Shown: positions 11,193 through 23,098, counted from the first letter of the stretch. The stretch: 64,000 nucleotides of DNA from Asterias rubens (GCF_902459465.1 NC_047078.1:1284691-1348690); one strand, 5' to 3'. Notes: generated from the letters alone by a model not told the origin. Numbers and translations are program-made.

Positions 11193-11605
11193 GTTGTAAG
11201 ATATTTTATTCATTTGTTAAAACTTGTTCATTGTCTCCGAGTTGACCAGACTTTAGGGAAGTTTTCTTTTTAGAATGTGCAAGACTTCCTTGTTTACATT
11301 AATTTATGCTTGGAAAATTGTTTAAAAAAACTAAAACAAGGTCGCATTGCACCAAGAGACTACACATGTAGTAAACTTTTGGATGGGGTTCTATTGGGCC
11401 AAATGTCTAGCCTTGGTTAGTCAGTACTACTTGGAGGAAGGAAAACAGCTTCCTCTAAGGTACTACGCCACAGCGACCTTAGGGAGGATGGAGGGTTCGG
11501 ATTTCTCACTTCTTGGAAAACTAGGATCAATCATGGAGGTAGAAATTAGAACTTCCTAAAACCAAAGAGTCCATGCAAGTTAACAAGGTTGGCATATTCT
11601 TCTCT

Positions 11606-11699
11606 ACTCCTAGCACAACATGTATGAGGTTTGTTCCGCTATCTGCTATCATCTTCACGAACTGTATAGCGGAACAAACATCATTGTTCTAGGAGTACG
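11606..11699. repeat. Short inverted repeat
   Basis: CTACTCCTAGCACAACATG and TTTGTTCCGCTAT on the left pair with ATAGCGGAACAAACATCATT and GTTCTAGGAGTAC on the right. The small loop makes it a compact fold-back element. Confidence 0.55.
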
Positions 11700-12756
11700 G
11701 TTGGCATGTGATGTGATGTGGTTGGTTTAGCAAATGATTTGTAATTGTGTATTTTTTATAAGCAATTTGTATAGTAAAACTTTCATTTAAATTTATACCA
11801 ATAACAATAAACTGGGATCATGTGATCATGTAAAAAAAAAAACGAATTAAAAAATAACTTTAATATTTTACAGTTAATATGTTATTTACTTTTGTGTCCA
11901 TTTTTTTATCACCTCAAAAAAGTCCATGGACTCTGTACTTTATTTTTATAGGCCATAAATTTTGAGATATTGTGTCAACAATAATAGACCTGAGAGAGAC
12001 AAAACTGTCGCTCAGTCACTCAGTGTAATTGATTGGACATATTAATTTATTATTATTGTTGGGTGGAAACCATAGAAACTAAATATGTTTGGGATGTTGG
12101 GGTCGATTCATAAAATTCTCCAGAGTGAGAGTCCATGACTGTATCTAGTGTCATGTCTGCTGAGCTCCTCTGTCTGACTGAGCTGAGGTTGAGATGTAAA
12201 AAAAAAATGGGCGACAAATTGTATGGCGGACGCTCTTTTAAAAAGTTTTAGTCTTACTTATTATTATTAATATTAATATCTTAACTTTTCAAGGATTTCA
12301 AACATTGAGGAAATGAGTGAAAGTTTCTTGCAAATAAAAAGTGTGGTTAAATGGTTTTTAATAATGTCCAATTTGTGTACAGTTAGTTTTAGTTACCAAT
12401 TCCAACACTTTTCCTGTTGATCGAAAACCCACCGAAAACCATGGCCTGACCATCCCACGGCAACCCATCCCACGGGCGCTGCCATCTTGTTTTTCCACGA
12501 AACAACCTTTGACCCACCCCGGAAGTGCATTCACATCAAAATTGGACCTAACCTCAAACGTTCGTCAATGACCGAGTTCAAACATTGGTTCTTATATATA
12601 ACTCTATGCATTACTCACATATGTACATGCCGCAGTTTAGTATGTCTTGACGGTCGTACACGAATGTTGACCGACGCTTGAAATTGATGTTGGGACCAAT
12701 ATTGAGAGTGTTGTATGTTGACGCGCGCACATTTACAACTTTAAAAACGACAAACA
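11700..12756. promoter_or_regulatory. Intergenic region and probable OXSM promoter
   Basis: No gene seen. GCTGCCATCTTG at about 12478-12489 is the reverse complement of a YY1-type AAGATGGC site, which is common near housekeeping and mitochondrial gene starts. Its use as the OXSM promoter element is inference. An in-frame stop lies just upstream of the chosen ATG at 12757. Confidence 0.35.
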
Positions 12757-15700
12757 ATGTTGTTTGTAAACAAACTTTTATTACAAGAAGCACGGAATGA
12801 AAGGAAGCTGCTGACATGTCTGTACTGTAGTGGTCTTCGCAGGAAGTATTGCAGCCATGGAAAGTCGCATCGAAGGAGAGTTGTCGTCACTGGTGTTGGT
12901 GAGTGATACAAAAATAAAAGTTTTATTTAAAAAAATATTAAAACCAAAAACAAACTACCGTAGGACTATTCAGTCTGCTACTACTGACTACAGACAGTGT
13001 ACTTCTAGAAACTAAAGGCTCCCCACTTCTAGAAACTATATTAAGGCTCCCCTGTGAGCCTAATATTTTGGGCCTCCTTAACGCCATTATTTAGCATGGT
13101 TAGTTTACAAATACAACAACGTTGGGACTGAAGGACTATGCCAAGTAACGAAGTAGAAGTAGAAGTAGGAAGATTACAAGATTGATTTATGATATTGATG
13201 TTAATTTGGGCTTCCAGATGCTTACAAATGACTCATGAGTCAACTCGGTTAAACCGAGTCAAATCGGTCCAAAGTCAACTGGGTCCGAATCCAACTCTGT
13301 CCGAAGTCAACTTGGTCCGAACATGGAGATAGAAATAGGTCCAAATATGGTTTGTTTACACTTCCAACAACATGTAATTTTCTTGGTTATATTATTAACG
13401 CCCCTAAAAACTAAATGAATGAACGAAACAAAATCTCGCCAGACGTAAAACTCCAAAAATAGAGGTAGAAATGGGGGACCAATGGTCCTGGCAGTTCAAA
13501 TACATTTATTATGTTTTTATGAGATCAAGAATAAGACTTTTCGAGGCTTAGCCTAGCAAGCTTTTATCCCTCAATACAAATAGTTGGCTTCGGACCGAGG
13601 TGACCGGTACCACTCCAGATAGAGGGGGGGGGGGGGGGGATTCATCTGAAGGATGGAGGGCTACGATGATAGTATAGCACCCTCTTTGGGATTCATGGGT
13701 AGCCAACCATGCAAACAGGAGTATAATTTATTAAGTTAAACAGTACAATTGTCATTAATAGTAGAGGATAGAAGATGATGCTTCTGAAGTTCTTGCACTT
13801 CACTTTCATTCTTAGCAAACGCCACAAAAAGGGTATTTTTTTCAATTTATTTTCAGTAGGCTACATTACAAATACAGTAAGCTGTGATACCCTCCATCCT
13901 CCCAACAGTCTTTTCAACCGTCGGCAGGGTGGAGGGTTGCTATTAGCATCTAAGTCCAAAGTCCATATTGTTATGACACAATGTGTTTTCTTCCTGCAGG
14001 AGTAGTTTGTCCATTAGGTTCAGGAATCAAGTACGTATGGCCCAAGCTCTTAGATGGCTCATGTGGACTGTCAAACGTCTTGGGCCCAGGGTATGACAAG
14101 ATTCCTTGTCAAGTTGGTGAGTATTAAGATCTATTTGTTTAATTTTAATTATTGATATTTTTTTTCTAATTGCTTTTTAAATACTTCAGGATTTCTATTG
14201 ATTAAGTTTGTTGTTGAATGTTTTTAAGAATGTTTACTCACGTTGTTATAATTCCGTATTTTCTTATGTTTTAGTTTGTCTATTTTCCATGTTCAGCGCC
14301 CTTGAGCATGTATACAAATGATTAGGGCGCTATACAAGTTTTGGTGTTATTTATTATTATAAGACAACTTTGAGAAAGTGTTGTCAACAAACTTGCTTAT
14401 TTTTTTTATTTTTTTATTTTTTATTTTTTTACCCTCAGCCGGTTATGTACCAAGAGGTGACAAAGATGGGGAGTTTAACATCACACATTTTGCATCATCA
14501 TCGGTAAGTAAATGTTACCTAAGCTTTAGATTCAAAATCAATAATATTAATGCAATTTTTTTTAAGTAGATCATCAGTTCAAATCCTGCTCTAGTAATAT
14601 TTTTCCTGTTCTTGAACTCTAGTAAAAGTTGTCGCAGCCCCTTCTGACTAAGCTATCTAACCCTATGTTGGTGGTCTCCCCTTTTTGGTCAATAACTTTT
14701 TACCTTCCAGGGGATACAACTTTTGATTTCAAATATTCTATTATTCTTCAATCCCATTTTTAGGAGCAACGTACAATGGCAGAGGCGACAGTTTTTGCGT
14801 TGGCTGCAACTCAAGAAGCACTGACACAAGCTGAGTGGTTTCCAACAACTCAGAAAGACATGGTTGCCACTGTGAGAACACTTAATTAAAGTCACCTGGA
14901 AGTGGTGTTTTTTTCAAAATAAAGCTTTTGTCACTAATATATGTGTTTTGATGAGTGGAATGTGAATAAACAGTTAACTAAGGTTTTAAAAAATCAGTTC
15001 TTATGTTATTTATAAATTTAAGAGTAGACCCCGACCCGAGAGGGCGCTGTTCGTGACGTCAATTGAGGCAAACTTTGCCTGTAATGCGTAGAGTAAACAC
15101 AATTGCAAAGTACATGTACGGACCAAGTCGTGAGTTTGTACGTTTCAACAAAATTCTTGTTTTGTTTTTTTCCGGCAATGCCGACCAGGTGTATTGCTGC
15201 TGAATGCAGAAAAACACTTCTTGAAATATACCAACTCACGACTTGGACGTACATGTACTTTGCATGTGTGTTTACTATACGCATTGCAGGCAAAGTCTGC
15301 AATATATACAAACATATAAATCGTGACAAACAATTACTAAACAAATTGTTTTATTGTTCGTAAGCATATACTCTTATGTTTGAAAGAAAAAAAATTATAT
15401 TTCCAGGTGACTTTAAGAAAACCGCATAATAGAGCTGCCTAATAATAATAAATCTCAGAAGTTGCTAAGCACAGCAAAATTATGCTTACCAGAGTAAGGT
15501 TACCAGCAAGTAAACAAGCTGTAGTTCTGTTCAAGGAGAATTCAATAAAAATAATTGAAAAAATATTCTTTTTCTATTAAGGGTGTGGCAGTTGGCATGG
15601 GAATGGTTAGCCTTCAAGATATTGTAGACACGGGCATCAGTCTTCAAAATCAGGTAAGTAGCGATGTTGTGGTGTTTCACTGTACCTAACATTTTTCATC

Positions 15701-18700
15701 AAGCTGTTCATAAAATTTCTGAGCAAGAAATGGGGGGATGGATGGCTATAGTTTTAAACCCTATGAAATGTTGGCTGGTTAACTATTTCTGCTGACAGCA
15801 TTTCCTGTGGTAAGCAAGATTTTGTGTTTACTGGCTTTATGAAATTCGGCCCAGACGTCATCAAAAGCACAAAGCCCAAGGTGGAGACTGAGACTGAGAC
15901 TTCTCCTCTGAGACCAAGACCGGGACTGAAACTTAGACCTTAATAGGCTAGACCAATGCCTTCTTGTTAAGACCAAAACCAGTGGCGTGCTGTAGTCCAG
16001 CAATCAAGCACACTGGACTCGAGCTTTGTTGTTCTGAACAGGAGAGTGTGGGTTCAAATCCCAGTGCTGACAATACAATACATTTGAATGAAAACCTTTT
16101 ATTCTTATTATTTTATAAAGTGTTTTTTTTGTCTCCAGGGATACAGGAAAGTCAGCCCATTTTTTGTTCCTCGTATTTTGACCAACATGGCCGCCGGTCA
16201 CATTGCAATCAGATACAAGTGCAAGGTGAGGGTAACTCATTAAACAAATTATAAAACGTAAAAAAATTCATTCAATTCCAAGGTGTTGAAGTATACTTCC
16301 CCCTCTAACTATAGTTTTGTTATGTATTGTTTTTTCTAATTGTAGAATAACAAGATGACTTGTTCAAAAAGGCCGTATTGAAATTGGCGGCTACAGCTAC
16401 AGCTACAACTGCTGCTAAGGGTGTTCTACGGTTTAGCGCATGATGACGCGCCGATCCAGCTGTAGCCATAGTTGTAGTTAGTTAGTCACCAATTTGGACA
16501 CGGCCTAAGCTATGACTCGGGCCTAGAATTACACACAGGCAACGGAGGTTGCCCCTGGTCTTGGCCTTGATGCCCCTGCAAAGTTTCCCATTGACTTTAA
16601 TATTTTCTTTGACTTTAATGGAAGTGCCCTTTGCAAAATGAAGATGGCCTTGCCCTTTCAAAAGTGAAAATCCAGGCCTGACTTTAGTAAGGGTTCCTTT
16701 TTTGATAGTCTACTAATCTTGGTTGAACTTTATCCACCAGGGTCCGAATCATGCAGTATCCACAGCATGTACCACCGGGGCACATGCTATCGGAGATGCC
16801 TCTAGATTCATCCGATATGGAGACGCTGACGTTATGATTGCTGGGGGCACTGAGGCCTGCATCTGCCCTCTAGCCTTGGCTGGATTCGCAAAGTTAGTAC
16901 AGCCCAATTTTAAACAGCCTGGGGCCGATTTCACAAAGAGCTATGATTGATCGCAACTGCAAATCAATCGTAGTTGCTTAGTAAAGTGTGATGTCACAAA
17001 AGAAATCACTATTGTAATACTGACAAAATTTGTGGATTTTATATCTTCGTGAAATTGAGCCCTGTAAGCCCTTGGCCAAAGTGTTATGAGGCTTAGCACT
17101 TTGTCCTTTAGCCACCCATGCCATACATGAGAAGAGACATTGGTAACAAATTCTTGCTAGCAGGCACTTCAATTATAATTTAGAATCGCCCAATACCGAA
17201 AAACACTTTAAGGTTAAATTTTGATGTTTTTCGCTTTTGCAATGCTTCGTCTTTTGTTAACTGATATTTCCTCTCTTATATTTTCCTCTGACCTTTCATC
17301 TCAGGGCAAGAGCGTTGAGTAAGAACTTCAACGAGGCACCCCTAAAGTCTTCCAGGCCCTTCGATAAAGACAGAGATGGTTTTGTGATGTCGGAGGGCGC
17401 TGCCATTGTAATATTAGAGGTATGTCCAGCTTTTACCAAGACGGCCCAACTCTGTATACCATAGTTTTTAGACCATAAGCCACTGCTAAGCTGAAGCCCA
17501 AATGAATAATATTCTTAAACAATTAGCAGAAGAAAGTGAATGTTTCATACCAAACCTATCCAGGGCAAACATTTCCATAATTGAGAAGGTCGCCTTATAA
17601 AAAGGTCTTAACTTTGTTCCCACTACTGCTAAACCCAACCACAAGTCAAAGTTTCAAAGATGGCTCCTTGTATCTTGTTCTGCTCATTCATTCCTGTCAT
17701 TTTGTTTTTTCATTGCAGGAGTATGAACATGCAGTCTCTCGTGGCGCCAACATACAAGCAGAAGTCCTGGGATATGGACTATCAGGTAGGTTATATACAT
17801 AAGACTTTATGGAGTCACTTCATTTCTGTATAAGCCTATTGGGAGTTCCAGCTGCGCATGTCTGTTACTGCTGACAACGCAATTTGTCTATCTCCCGTGA
17901 CCTTTGACAATACCAGCGGGTATTGTCAAAAGGTCACTAGAGAGCAACAAATTGCATTGTCAGCAGTAACAGACATGCGCAGCTGGAACTCCCAATAGGC
18001 TTATTGATAATCACAGGTTTTCTCTGTCATGCCTCATGTTTTTACTGAAGAGGCAAAAGGCAAAGTTGCATCTTCATTAGAAACCGTCAGTCAGTTTCAC
18101 TTTGAGCAGTTCTTTATTATATCGCGTTATGTTCAGTTGAGCATAAAGCAGCGTGAAATTTACATTTAACCTAGTCAATAGCAGTAATTAATTAGTGAAT
18201 GAGCTAAAAATATGGGATAACTGTGAAAAAAGTAGAAGGCAGAGACAAGGAAAAAGTTATTTATTTTCTTCTTGGTTGTTCAGACCATGGGGTTGAATGG
18301 TCTGGAGGCGCCTTATCCACAGTTTCTCCCTACCCACTGAGCACACAAACCTTCCACCGTCGGCAGCTGCACCCTTGTCTAGCTGATTAGGCTTTGACAA
18401 GTAGCTGAACAGATGTAGATGTACATTCTATCTGTGGTTACCTAGTACCACAATGTCCTGCCGTGTCAGCAATGTAGTGATTAGGAAGATTAAAGTGATA
18501 TCACTCAATTTTATGACCTTTTCAAGGGTTGGTTGGATGGTGTATTTATTGAACCTAGACGATTGGTACAAATACACACTTTCAAAAACCAATGGTAAAA
18601 ACATACTTCTACATGCATGCAACTTTTCCACGAGTCAGCTGAATTCCTCCTCTTTTTTATATTCTCATTTGTGCCATTGGAATTTTGTATTTTTCTCTTT

Positions 18701-21314
18701 TTGGTGAAGTTTCAGTTGCATGCCCTGCCTCTAATATTGTGCTTTATTTTCCATGACGTCATCAGGTGACGCTAATCACATGACTGCCCCGACTGGGGAC
18801 GGTGAAGGTGCGGAGCTCTGCATGAGGGCATCTGCAAAGGATGCTGGGATAGCAATGGAGGATGTGACGTATATCAACGCTCACGCTACCTCAACACCTC
18901 TCGGTAAGCCCATGAAGAAGATTTATTACTCTCTCATTACAACCATGTCAAAGTAAATTTAGAGCAGTGTAACATTACCATTTTGTTGACTGCGTGTGTC
19001 GAGGCGTAGCGGTCTAGTTCACTGGACCCAAGTTCTGGTGTTGTCTGCAGCAAAGTGTTGGTTTGAATCCTGGTCAAGACACTTGTGCCCTTGAGCAAGG
19101 CATTTAACCATAATTGCTTTGTAAAAAGTTGGGAATGAAGTGCACTCTGCTCTACCAGCCAGACTCCTAGTGGTATACCCCGTTTTTCAATTCTAATTAT
19201 AAATGCCTGTCAATAGGGTACCCTGTTTCAGCCCCAGGAGTAGGTGGCAGCGTGCCCCTGGTGGCATTTGATTTGGATCGATAGCTCAAATACAGTCAAG
19301 TGCAGCCCCCTCACCTTCAAGTGGCAGCCCTCACCTTCATTGGAGAGCTGTTGATAGTATAAAACATTGTGAGAAACGGCTCCCTGTGAAGTACCATAGA
19401 TTTTGATAAAGAGGTAATTTCTCACGAAAATAATAAAAGACTTCTAGTTAGAAGTCTTTTACTCTTATCTGAAAGCATACAAAATTCGTCCAACAAGGGT
19501 GTCGTTTCTCTCATCATTTTCTCGCAACTTTGATGGCCAACTTAGCTCAAATTTTCAAAGGCTTGTTATTTTGAGCTTATGTTGGGATACGTGTACACCA
19601 AGTTAGAAGACTGGTCTTTGACAATTACCAAACTTGTACCTTCCCTTTAAACATGATTGCAGGCTGGTATAGTTTATCTATCATCAAAACCAAAGTGGAT
19701 GATAATGAATGGTCAGACAGTAGGAGGGTTAACTATGTACTGTGTAGATGCATTCACCACATGACAAGTTGCAGGCTGGCATAGCTTATCTATCATTCAA
19801 TTCAGAACCACAGTGGATGGTGCCAATCGGTCAGACGGTTAGAAATACGCTCAAAGTTATGATTTTGAAAATTTCCTATAAATCTACATCGTCATCTTTT
19901 GCCTTCAGGTGATGCGGTTGAGAATCAAGCTATTAGGAGACTCTTTCCCAATCACAAGAACCATCCCTCTGTCTCCTCCACTAAGGGTGCTACGGGTCAC
20001 CTCTTAGGAGCTGCTGGGTCTCTGGAAGCCGTCTTCACCGTCATGGCTTGTAGAACAGTAAGTAGAACTTAGAACATTACCGCAAGATGTGGACTTAATG
20101 ACTAGGAAAAGTCTTAAACCAAATAAGTTCTACAGTAAACTAGCAGGAAATTTGTGCTGGTGCGCATGCATACTCCATGTAACTAGGCATTCTTCCCTTA
20201 CACAGCTAGCACATAAATTCAGCACTTGCCCTGTAAGCGAAGCATGTTTATCACAAGCGTGGACTTTGGCATGAAGCAGAGCCATGAAATTGGGCCCTAA
20301 TGTCTCACTGGCTATGCCCAGTAGCCCAGCCAGAGACAAGGGGGCCAGGGCCCAATTTCATGACTCTGCTTACCGTAAGCATAGAATCGATGCTTACGGA
20401 AGCAGGGATTTCTGTGCTTAAGGCAAGCGTATTGCATGGGTTAGCAGCAAATTTCGGCTTCTGCGTGTGCGTTCTTCACGTTACTAGTGCATTCTTTGCT
20501 TACAAGGCTAGCGCAGAAATTCGGCGCTTGCACGTAAGCGGGGAATCGTGAACACAAGTGCAGAGCCATGAAATTGCGCCCTGTTTGATTCTTACACGTG
20601 TAATAGTGTCAAATGCATACAGTTACAAGTTCAAATCCAACCTCAGGTGACACAAACCTTTGTGTAAAAAATGCTTAAATCACAAACCTGAGATGATGAA
20701 CTGTGTCAAGGCCGAACGGTCTGCATTCGTGGTTCAATTCACAGTCAAACACTTATGCCCGTGAGCAAGGCACTTAACCATAATTGCTTCTCTAAAACCA
20801 GGCGTACAAATGAGATCCTAAGAGGACTGAGATTTACCCTTTAGGGCTAGCTTAAGCAGCTTAGGGTTCTTAATGTTTCAGGAATAGTTTAAAGGACTGT
20901 TACAGAATTGATGTGCGATCAATCTCAAACTTCTACAGGTTTGTCAGTGGATGTATATGGTGGATTACATAAAGTGCTTACACTGCCAGCAACTGTTTTG
21001 TTAGCAAAAAAAACAGTTCTTTAATTTTTCTTTAAGTATGGCAGGTAAACAGGGAAAAAATTGTTTTTAAGCACCTTAAATTTTTCACAAATTATTCACT
21101 TTATAAACCAAGTATTATTTCCTTTCCACAGAAAACCTTACCACCGACGATAAATCTTCAATCCACTACAGTAGATTTTGACCTGAACTACGTACCTCAC
21201 CGTGCCCAGCCATGGAGTGTACCAAATAGCCAGAGGCGAATAGCCTTGTCCAACTCATTCGGTTTCGGAGGGACAAATGCAAGCTTATGTATCACTGAGT
21301 ACTGTAGGTCGTGA
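12757..21314 (+). CDS. OXSM: Mitochondrial 3-oxoacyl-ACP synthase (beta-ketoacyl synthase, KAS II type)
   Basis: OXSM condenses malonyl-ACP with a growing acyl-ACP in mitochondrial type II fatty-acid synthesis, the pathway that supplies octanoate for lipoate. Coding exons: 12757-12898, 14000-14116, 14439-14503, 14764-14871, 15582-15653, 16139-16225, 16741-16892, 17305-17419, 17719-17785, 18766-18903, 19909-20057, 21132-21314. All introns are GT-AG and every phase agrees; total 1395 nt, 464 residues against about 459 in human (from memory). The first ATG after an in-frame stop was taken. Residues 1-38 are basic and suit a mitochondrial presequence; [10 protein letters not shown] opens the thiolase fold. 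The triad is visible: Cys near 207 ([10 protein letters not shown]), His near 348 ([11 protein letters not shown]) and His near 385 ([14 protein letters not shown], with Lys near 380). The C-terminal [11 protein letters not shown] motif is intact. Introns carry transposon debris. No break was seen. Confidence 0.97.
13624..13639. repeat. Poly-G run in OXSM intron 1
   Basis: An uninterrupted G run of about 16 bases. Similar G or C runs occur at about 25071-25083, 34389-34404, 37264-37283 and 37459-37472. They can form quadruplexes, and their lengths may be unreliable in an assembly. Confidence 0.6.
14286..14362 (+). mobile_element. LINE-type 3' tail fragment
   Basis: AGCGCCCTTGAGCATG, then ATTAGGGCGCTATACAAG and a TTATTATTAT tail. 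This hairpin plus TAA-type tail resembles the 3' end of the LINE fragment at 54313-54880 and of L2/CR1-like elements in general. Only the tail is present. Confidence 0.5.
15062..15302. mobile_element. Fold-back element carrying the start of a THAP domain
   Basis: Long inverted arms (about 15062-15147 and 15224-15302) share GTACATGTAC, CAAGTCGTGAG and TTTACT near GCATTGCAGGCAAAG. In the unpaired centre an ATG at 15178 begins [17 protein letters not shown], which matches the start of THAP zinc fingers (first two Cys of C2CH). The frame then runs into the right arm and stops. P-element-type transposases begin with a THAP domain, so this may be a non-autonomous relative keeping the first codons of its parent. 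A captured cellular THAP exon is the alternative. Confidence 0.6.
15982..16075 (+). mobile_element. tRNA-derived SINE head, degenerate
   Basis: AGTGGCGTGCTGTAGTCCAG resembles a decayed A box and GGTTCAAATCCCAG at about 16051 a B box. The same head appears in better form at 48729-48815. Confidence 0.5.
16368..16507. mobile_element. Fold-back MITE with GGCCGT ends
   Basis: GGCCGTATTGAAATTGGCGG and CTACAGCTACAGC on the left pair with AGTCACCAATTTGGACACGG and GCTGTAGCCATAGTTGTAG on the right. It lies in OXSM intron 6. Related terminal sequence (CCAATTTGGAGACGGCC) appears near 43067. Confidence 0.55.
16741..16892 (+). CDS. OXSM: OXSM exon 7, active-site cysteine
   Basis: This exon encodes [20 protein letters not shown]; the nucleophilic Cys codon is 16768-16770. 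In KAS enzymes this Cys takes the acyl chain from ACP before condensation. The exon enters in phase 0 and leaves in phase 2; the donor is GTTAGT. Confidence 0.95.
17830..18004. mobile_element. Fold-back MITE in OXSM intron 9
   Basis: TAAGCCTATTGGGAGTTCC and CAGCTGCGCATGTCTGTTAC on the left pair almost perfectly with GTAACAGACATGCGCAGCTG and GGAACTCCCAATAGGCTTA on the right. The high arm identity points to a young copy. Confidence 0.75.
18995..19165 (+). mobile_element. tRNA-derived SINE, degenerate
   Basis: GTGTCGAGGCGTAGCGGTC, a B-box-like GGTTTGAATCC and the body motif GACACTTGTGCCCTTGAGCA match the SINE at 48726-49084. Another partial body lies near 20700-20820 (GAGCAAGGCACTTAACCATA). Confidence 0.55.
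19340..19650 (+). repeat. Dispersed repeat D, partial copy
   Basis: Contains the family landmarks GAGAGCTGTTGATAGTATAA, GAGAAACGGCTCCCTGTGAA and CACCAAGTTAGAAGACTGG. A local 13-bp inverted repeat (TAAAAGACTTCTA / TAGAAGTCTTTTA) sits at about 19426-19452. Confidence 0.65.
19665..19862. repeat. Two-copy direct duplication before OXSM exon 11
   Basis: GCAGGCTGGTATAGTTTATC (about 19660) recurs as GCAGGCTGGCATAGCTTATC (about 19772). The downstream halves also match (CCAAAGTGGATG / CCACAGTGGATG and GGTCAGACAG / GGTCAGACGG). The period is about 110 bp. Confidence 0.55.
20279..20582. mobile_element. Short-form fold-back pair in OXSM intron 11
   Basis: Several diverged ends of the GGGCCCAATTTCAT type (AGAGCCATGAAATTGGGCCC at about 20277, GGGCCCAATTTCATGACTCT at about 20349, GAGCCATGAAATTGCGCCC at about 20563) frame blocks with repeated GCTTAC and GTAAGC. 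Two or more small elements abut here. Confidence 0.5.
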
Positions 21315-21372
21315 CATAGATGGGCATGATGTTCTTGCTACATTAGTCTGATTTGTTTGCCCTCGAAAATAA

Positions 21373-21562
21373 GGGCTAAAGGCCAAGTCACACTGCAGCG
21401 ATAACGCAAAACGATAACAATAATGATAATGGCGCAAAGAGAGCACATTCTATTGGTTGAATTGCTCCACGCAGAGTACGCACACGCTCATTCAACCAAT
21501 CGAGGGCGTGCATTTTTATCGTTCTCATTTTAGATCTCGTTAGGGTCTGTGTGACAAAGGTA
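21373..21562. mobile_element. MITE with GTCACAC ends, copy 2
   Basis: GGCCAAGTCACACTGCAGCG on the left and GGGTCTGTGTGACAAAG on the right, with the same interior motifs as 6716-6866. It begins about 60 bp after the OXSM stop codon, so it may lie in the OXSM 3' untranslated region. Confidence 0.7.
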
Positions 21563-21697
21563 GAGGACAAAGTTTGTATTTGGAAAAGTGAGGTATTATA
21601 GTAGTGTACAAATATTGTGACTGCTTCGAGTGCTATGGTTTAAATGTTTGTCTCCCGGGGTGGTCCTCGGCTCTTTCTATTTTCCCAGAGGAGAAGA

Positions 21698-21935
21698 CAG
21701 GGCCCAATTTAATAAAGCTGCTAAGCACAAAAATTTGCTGAGCATGAAATTTCTTCCTTGATAAAGACAGGATTACCAACCAAATTTCCATTTGTTGCAT
21801 TGCTTGTAACTGGGTATTCAGCTGTTGTTTGCTTATCCTAAAAATCATGTGGTTATCCCCTTTTGTATCAAGGAATACATTTTATGCTAAGCAAATTTCT
21901 GTGCTTGGCAGCTCTATGAAATTGGGCCCAGGTGA
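21698..21935. mobile_element. GGGCCCAATTTCATA-family fold-back MITE
   Basis: GGGCCCAATTTAATAAAGCT to ATGAAATTGGGCCC with the usual mirror interior. The embedded AATAAA near 21708 could act as a poly(A) signal for OXSM, which is speculative. Confidence 0.8.
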
Positions 21936-22080
21936 AAGTAGAACACTCTAGGGATCACCAAGGTGAAAGCAGTCAGTATTATTTTGTTTTATAACACATG
22001 TGTTGTGCTTAGACGTGCCAAGAAGATTAGGGATGTGTTTCTACGAGTGTAATATTCTGGTGCTATGGGTATACATGTAG

Positions 22081-22301
22081 AACACTGGTTGCTAAGGGTT
22101 TAGTGCACTGGTTGCTAAGGGTTTAGTACACTGGTTGCTATGGGTTTAGTACACTGGTTGCTATGGGTTTAGTACACTGGTTGCTATGGGTTTAGTACAC
22201 TGGTTGCTATGGGTTTAGTACACTGGTTGCTATGGGTTTAGTACACTGGTTGCTATGGGTTTAGTACACTGGTTGCTATGGGTTTAGTACACTGGTTGCT
22301 A
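22081..22301. repeat. 23-bp minisatellite, about 9-10 copies
   Basis: The unit is ACACTGGTTGCTATGGGTTT plus AGT. The first two copies read GCTAAGGG instead of GCTATGGG; the rest are almost identical. It lies between the convergent 3' ends of OXSM and the minus-strand gene. Each unit contains GTTGCTATGG, which matches one and a half arms of an RFX X-box. Confidence 0.9.
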
Positions 22302-23021
22302 CATGTAAATGGATATACCATTTGGTTACCACCTACCAAGGGTGTAGTACATTGATTTGCTTGCATAACTGTCCCTGCACAGAAGAGGTATTTTTAATTT
22401 TAGATTGAGCTTTTTCAGACAACTTAATTAAAGAAGAGATTTTCAAATTTATTTTTGTAAAGTCTGCTATTTCTTTTGCAAGAATATAATGATGATTATT
22501 TCCTCTTTATAAAGACATTCATGCAAGAATATTTATTTGTACATGAACAAAATGTAAAACAGTTGTTATTTTTACAAATTAGTCCAAGGAATCACAAAGT
22601 ACTGAGTGTTGGTTTGTTTGGGATTTTGGGGTTGGCACCATAGAGCTCTCTATGGTTGGCACTCGGATACTGGTGCCCCTCGTGGAAAAAGTATTGGAAT
22701 TTATTTTAAAAATTTGGGGTTGAACAAAAACAACTTGACTAGAGCCAGATGTCAACTTTTGCGACAGGATTAATTTGTTGGCACTACACCCAAATGATTG
22801 TGTCTCCTTTTGTCAAATTTTTTTTTTCCAGAATGCCAAATTTCTTCGTTCTGGAGTGCCTTTAGCAAGCCCAATATGTAGCAGAAGGCCAGCACCTCAA
22901 AAGCAATTTACAACCACAATAATGTGTATTTGAATAATAATATAAAACAAATAACTTTAAAATCTATAGACTTTTGAAATTGTCTGGCTTATTCCACAGC
23001 TGCTCTCCTTGTAGTAATTTG
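22302..23021. other. Intergenic AT-rich sequence, no gene seen
   Basis: No exon, tRNA or recognisable element was found between the 23-bp array and the 3' end of the minus-strand gene. Confidence 0.5.
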
Positions 23022-23027
23022 TTTATT
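23022..23027 (-). terminator. AATAAA poly(A) signal for the minus-strand gene
   Basis: TTTATT on + reads AATAAA on the minus strand, about 72 bases after the stop codon at 23099-23101. Confidence 0.55.
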
Positions 23028-23098
23028 TTGTAAAGAAAAATAAGAAATTTGTGAAGAAAAAAAAACTAGAAAGGAAGTATTTGTGATGAAAAAAAAAA

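Noticed and set aside
12857-12898. Alternative OXSM start at the ATG in GCAGCCATGG
   Set aside because: That ATG is in a different frame from [10 protein letters not shown]; the frame with homology starts at 12757.
15103-15363. Possible THAP-domain gene
   Set aside because: Only about 17 THAP-like residues precede the inverted arm; the zinc-binding second half and AVPTIF-type region are missing.
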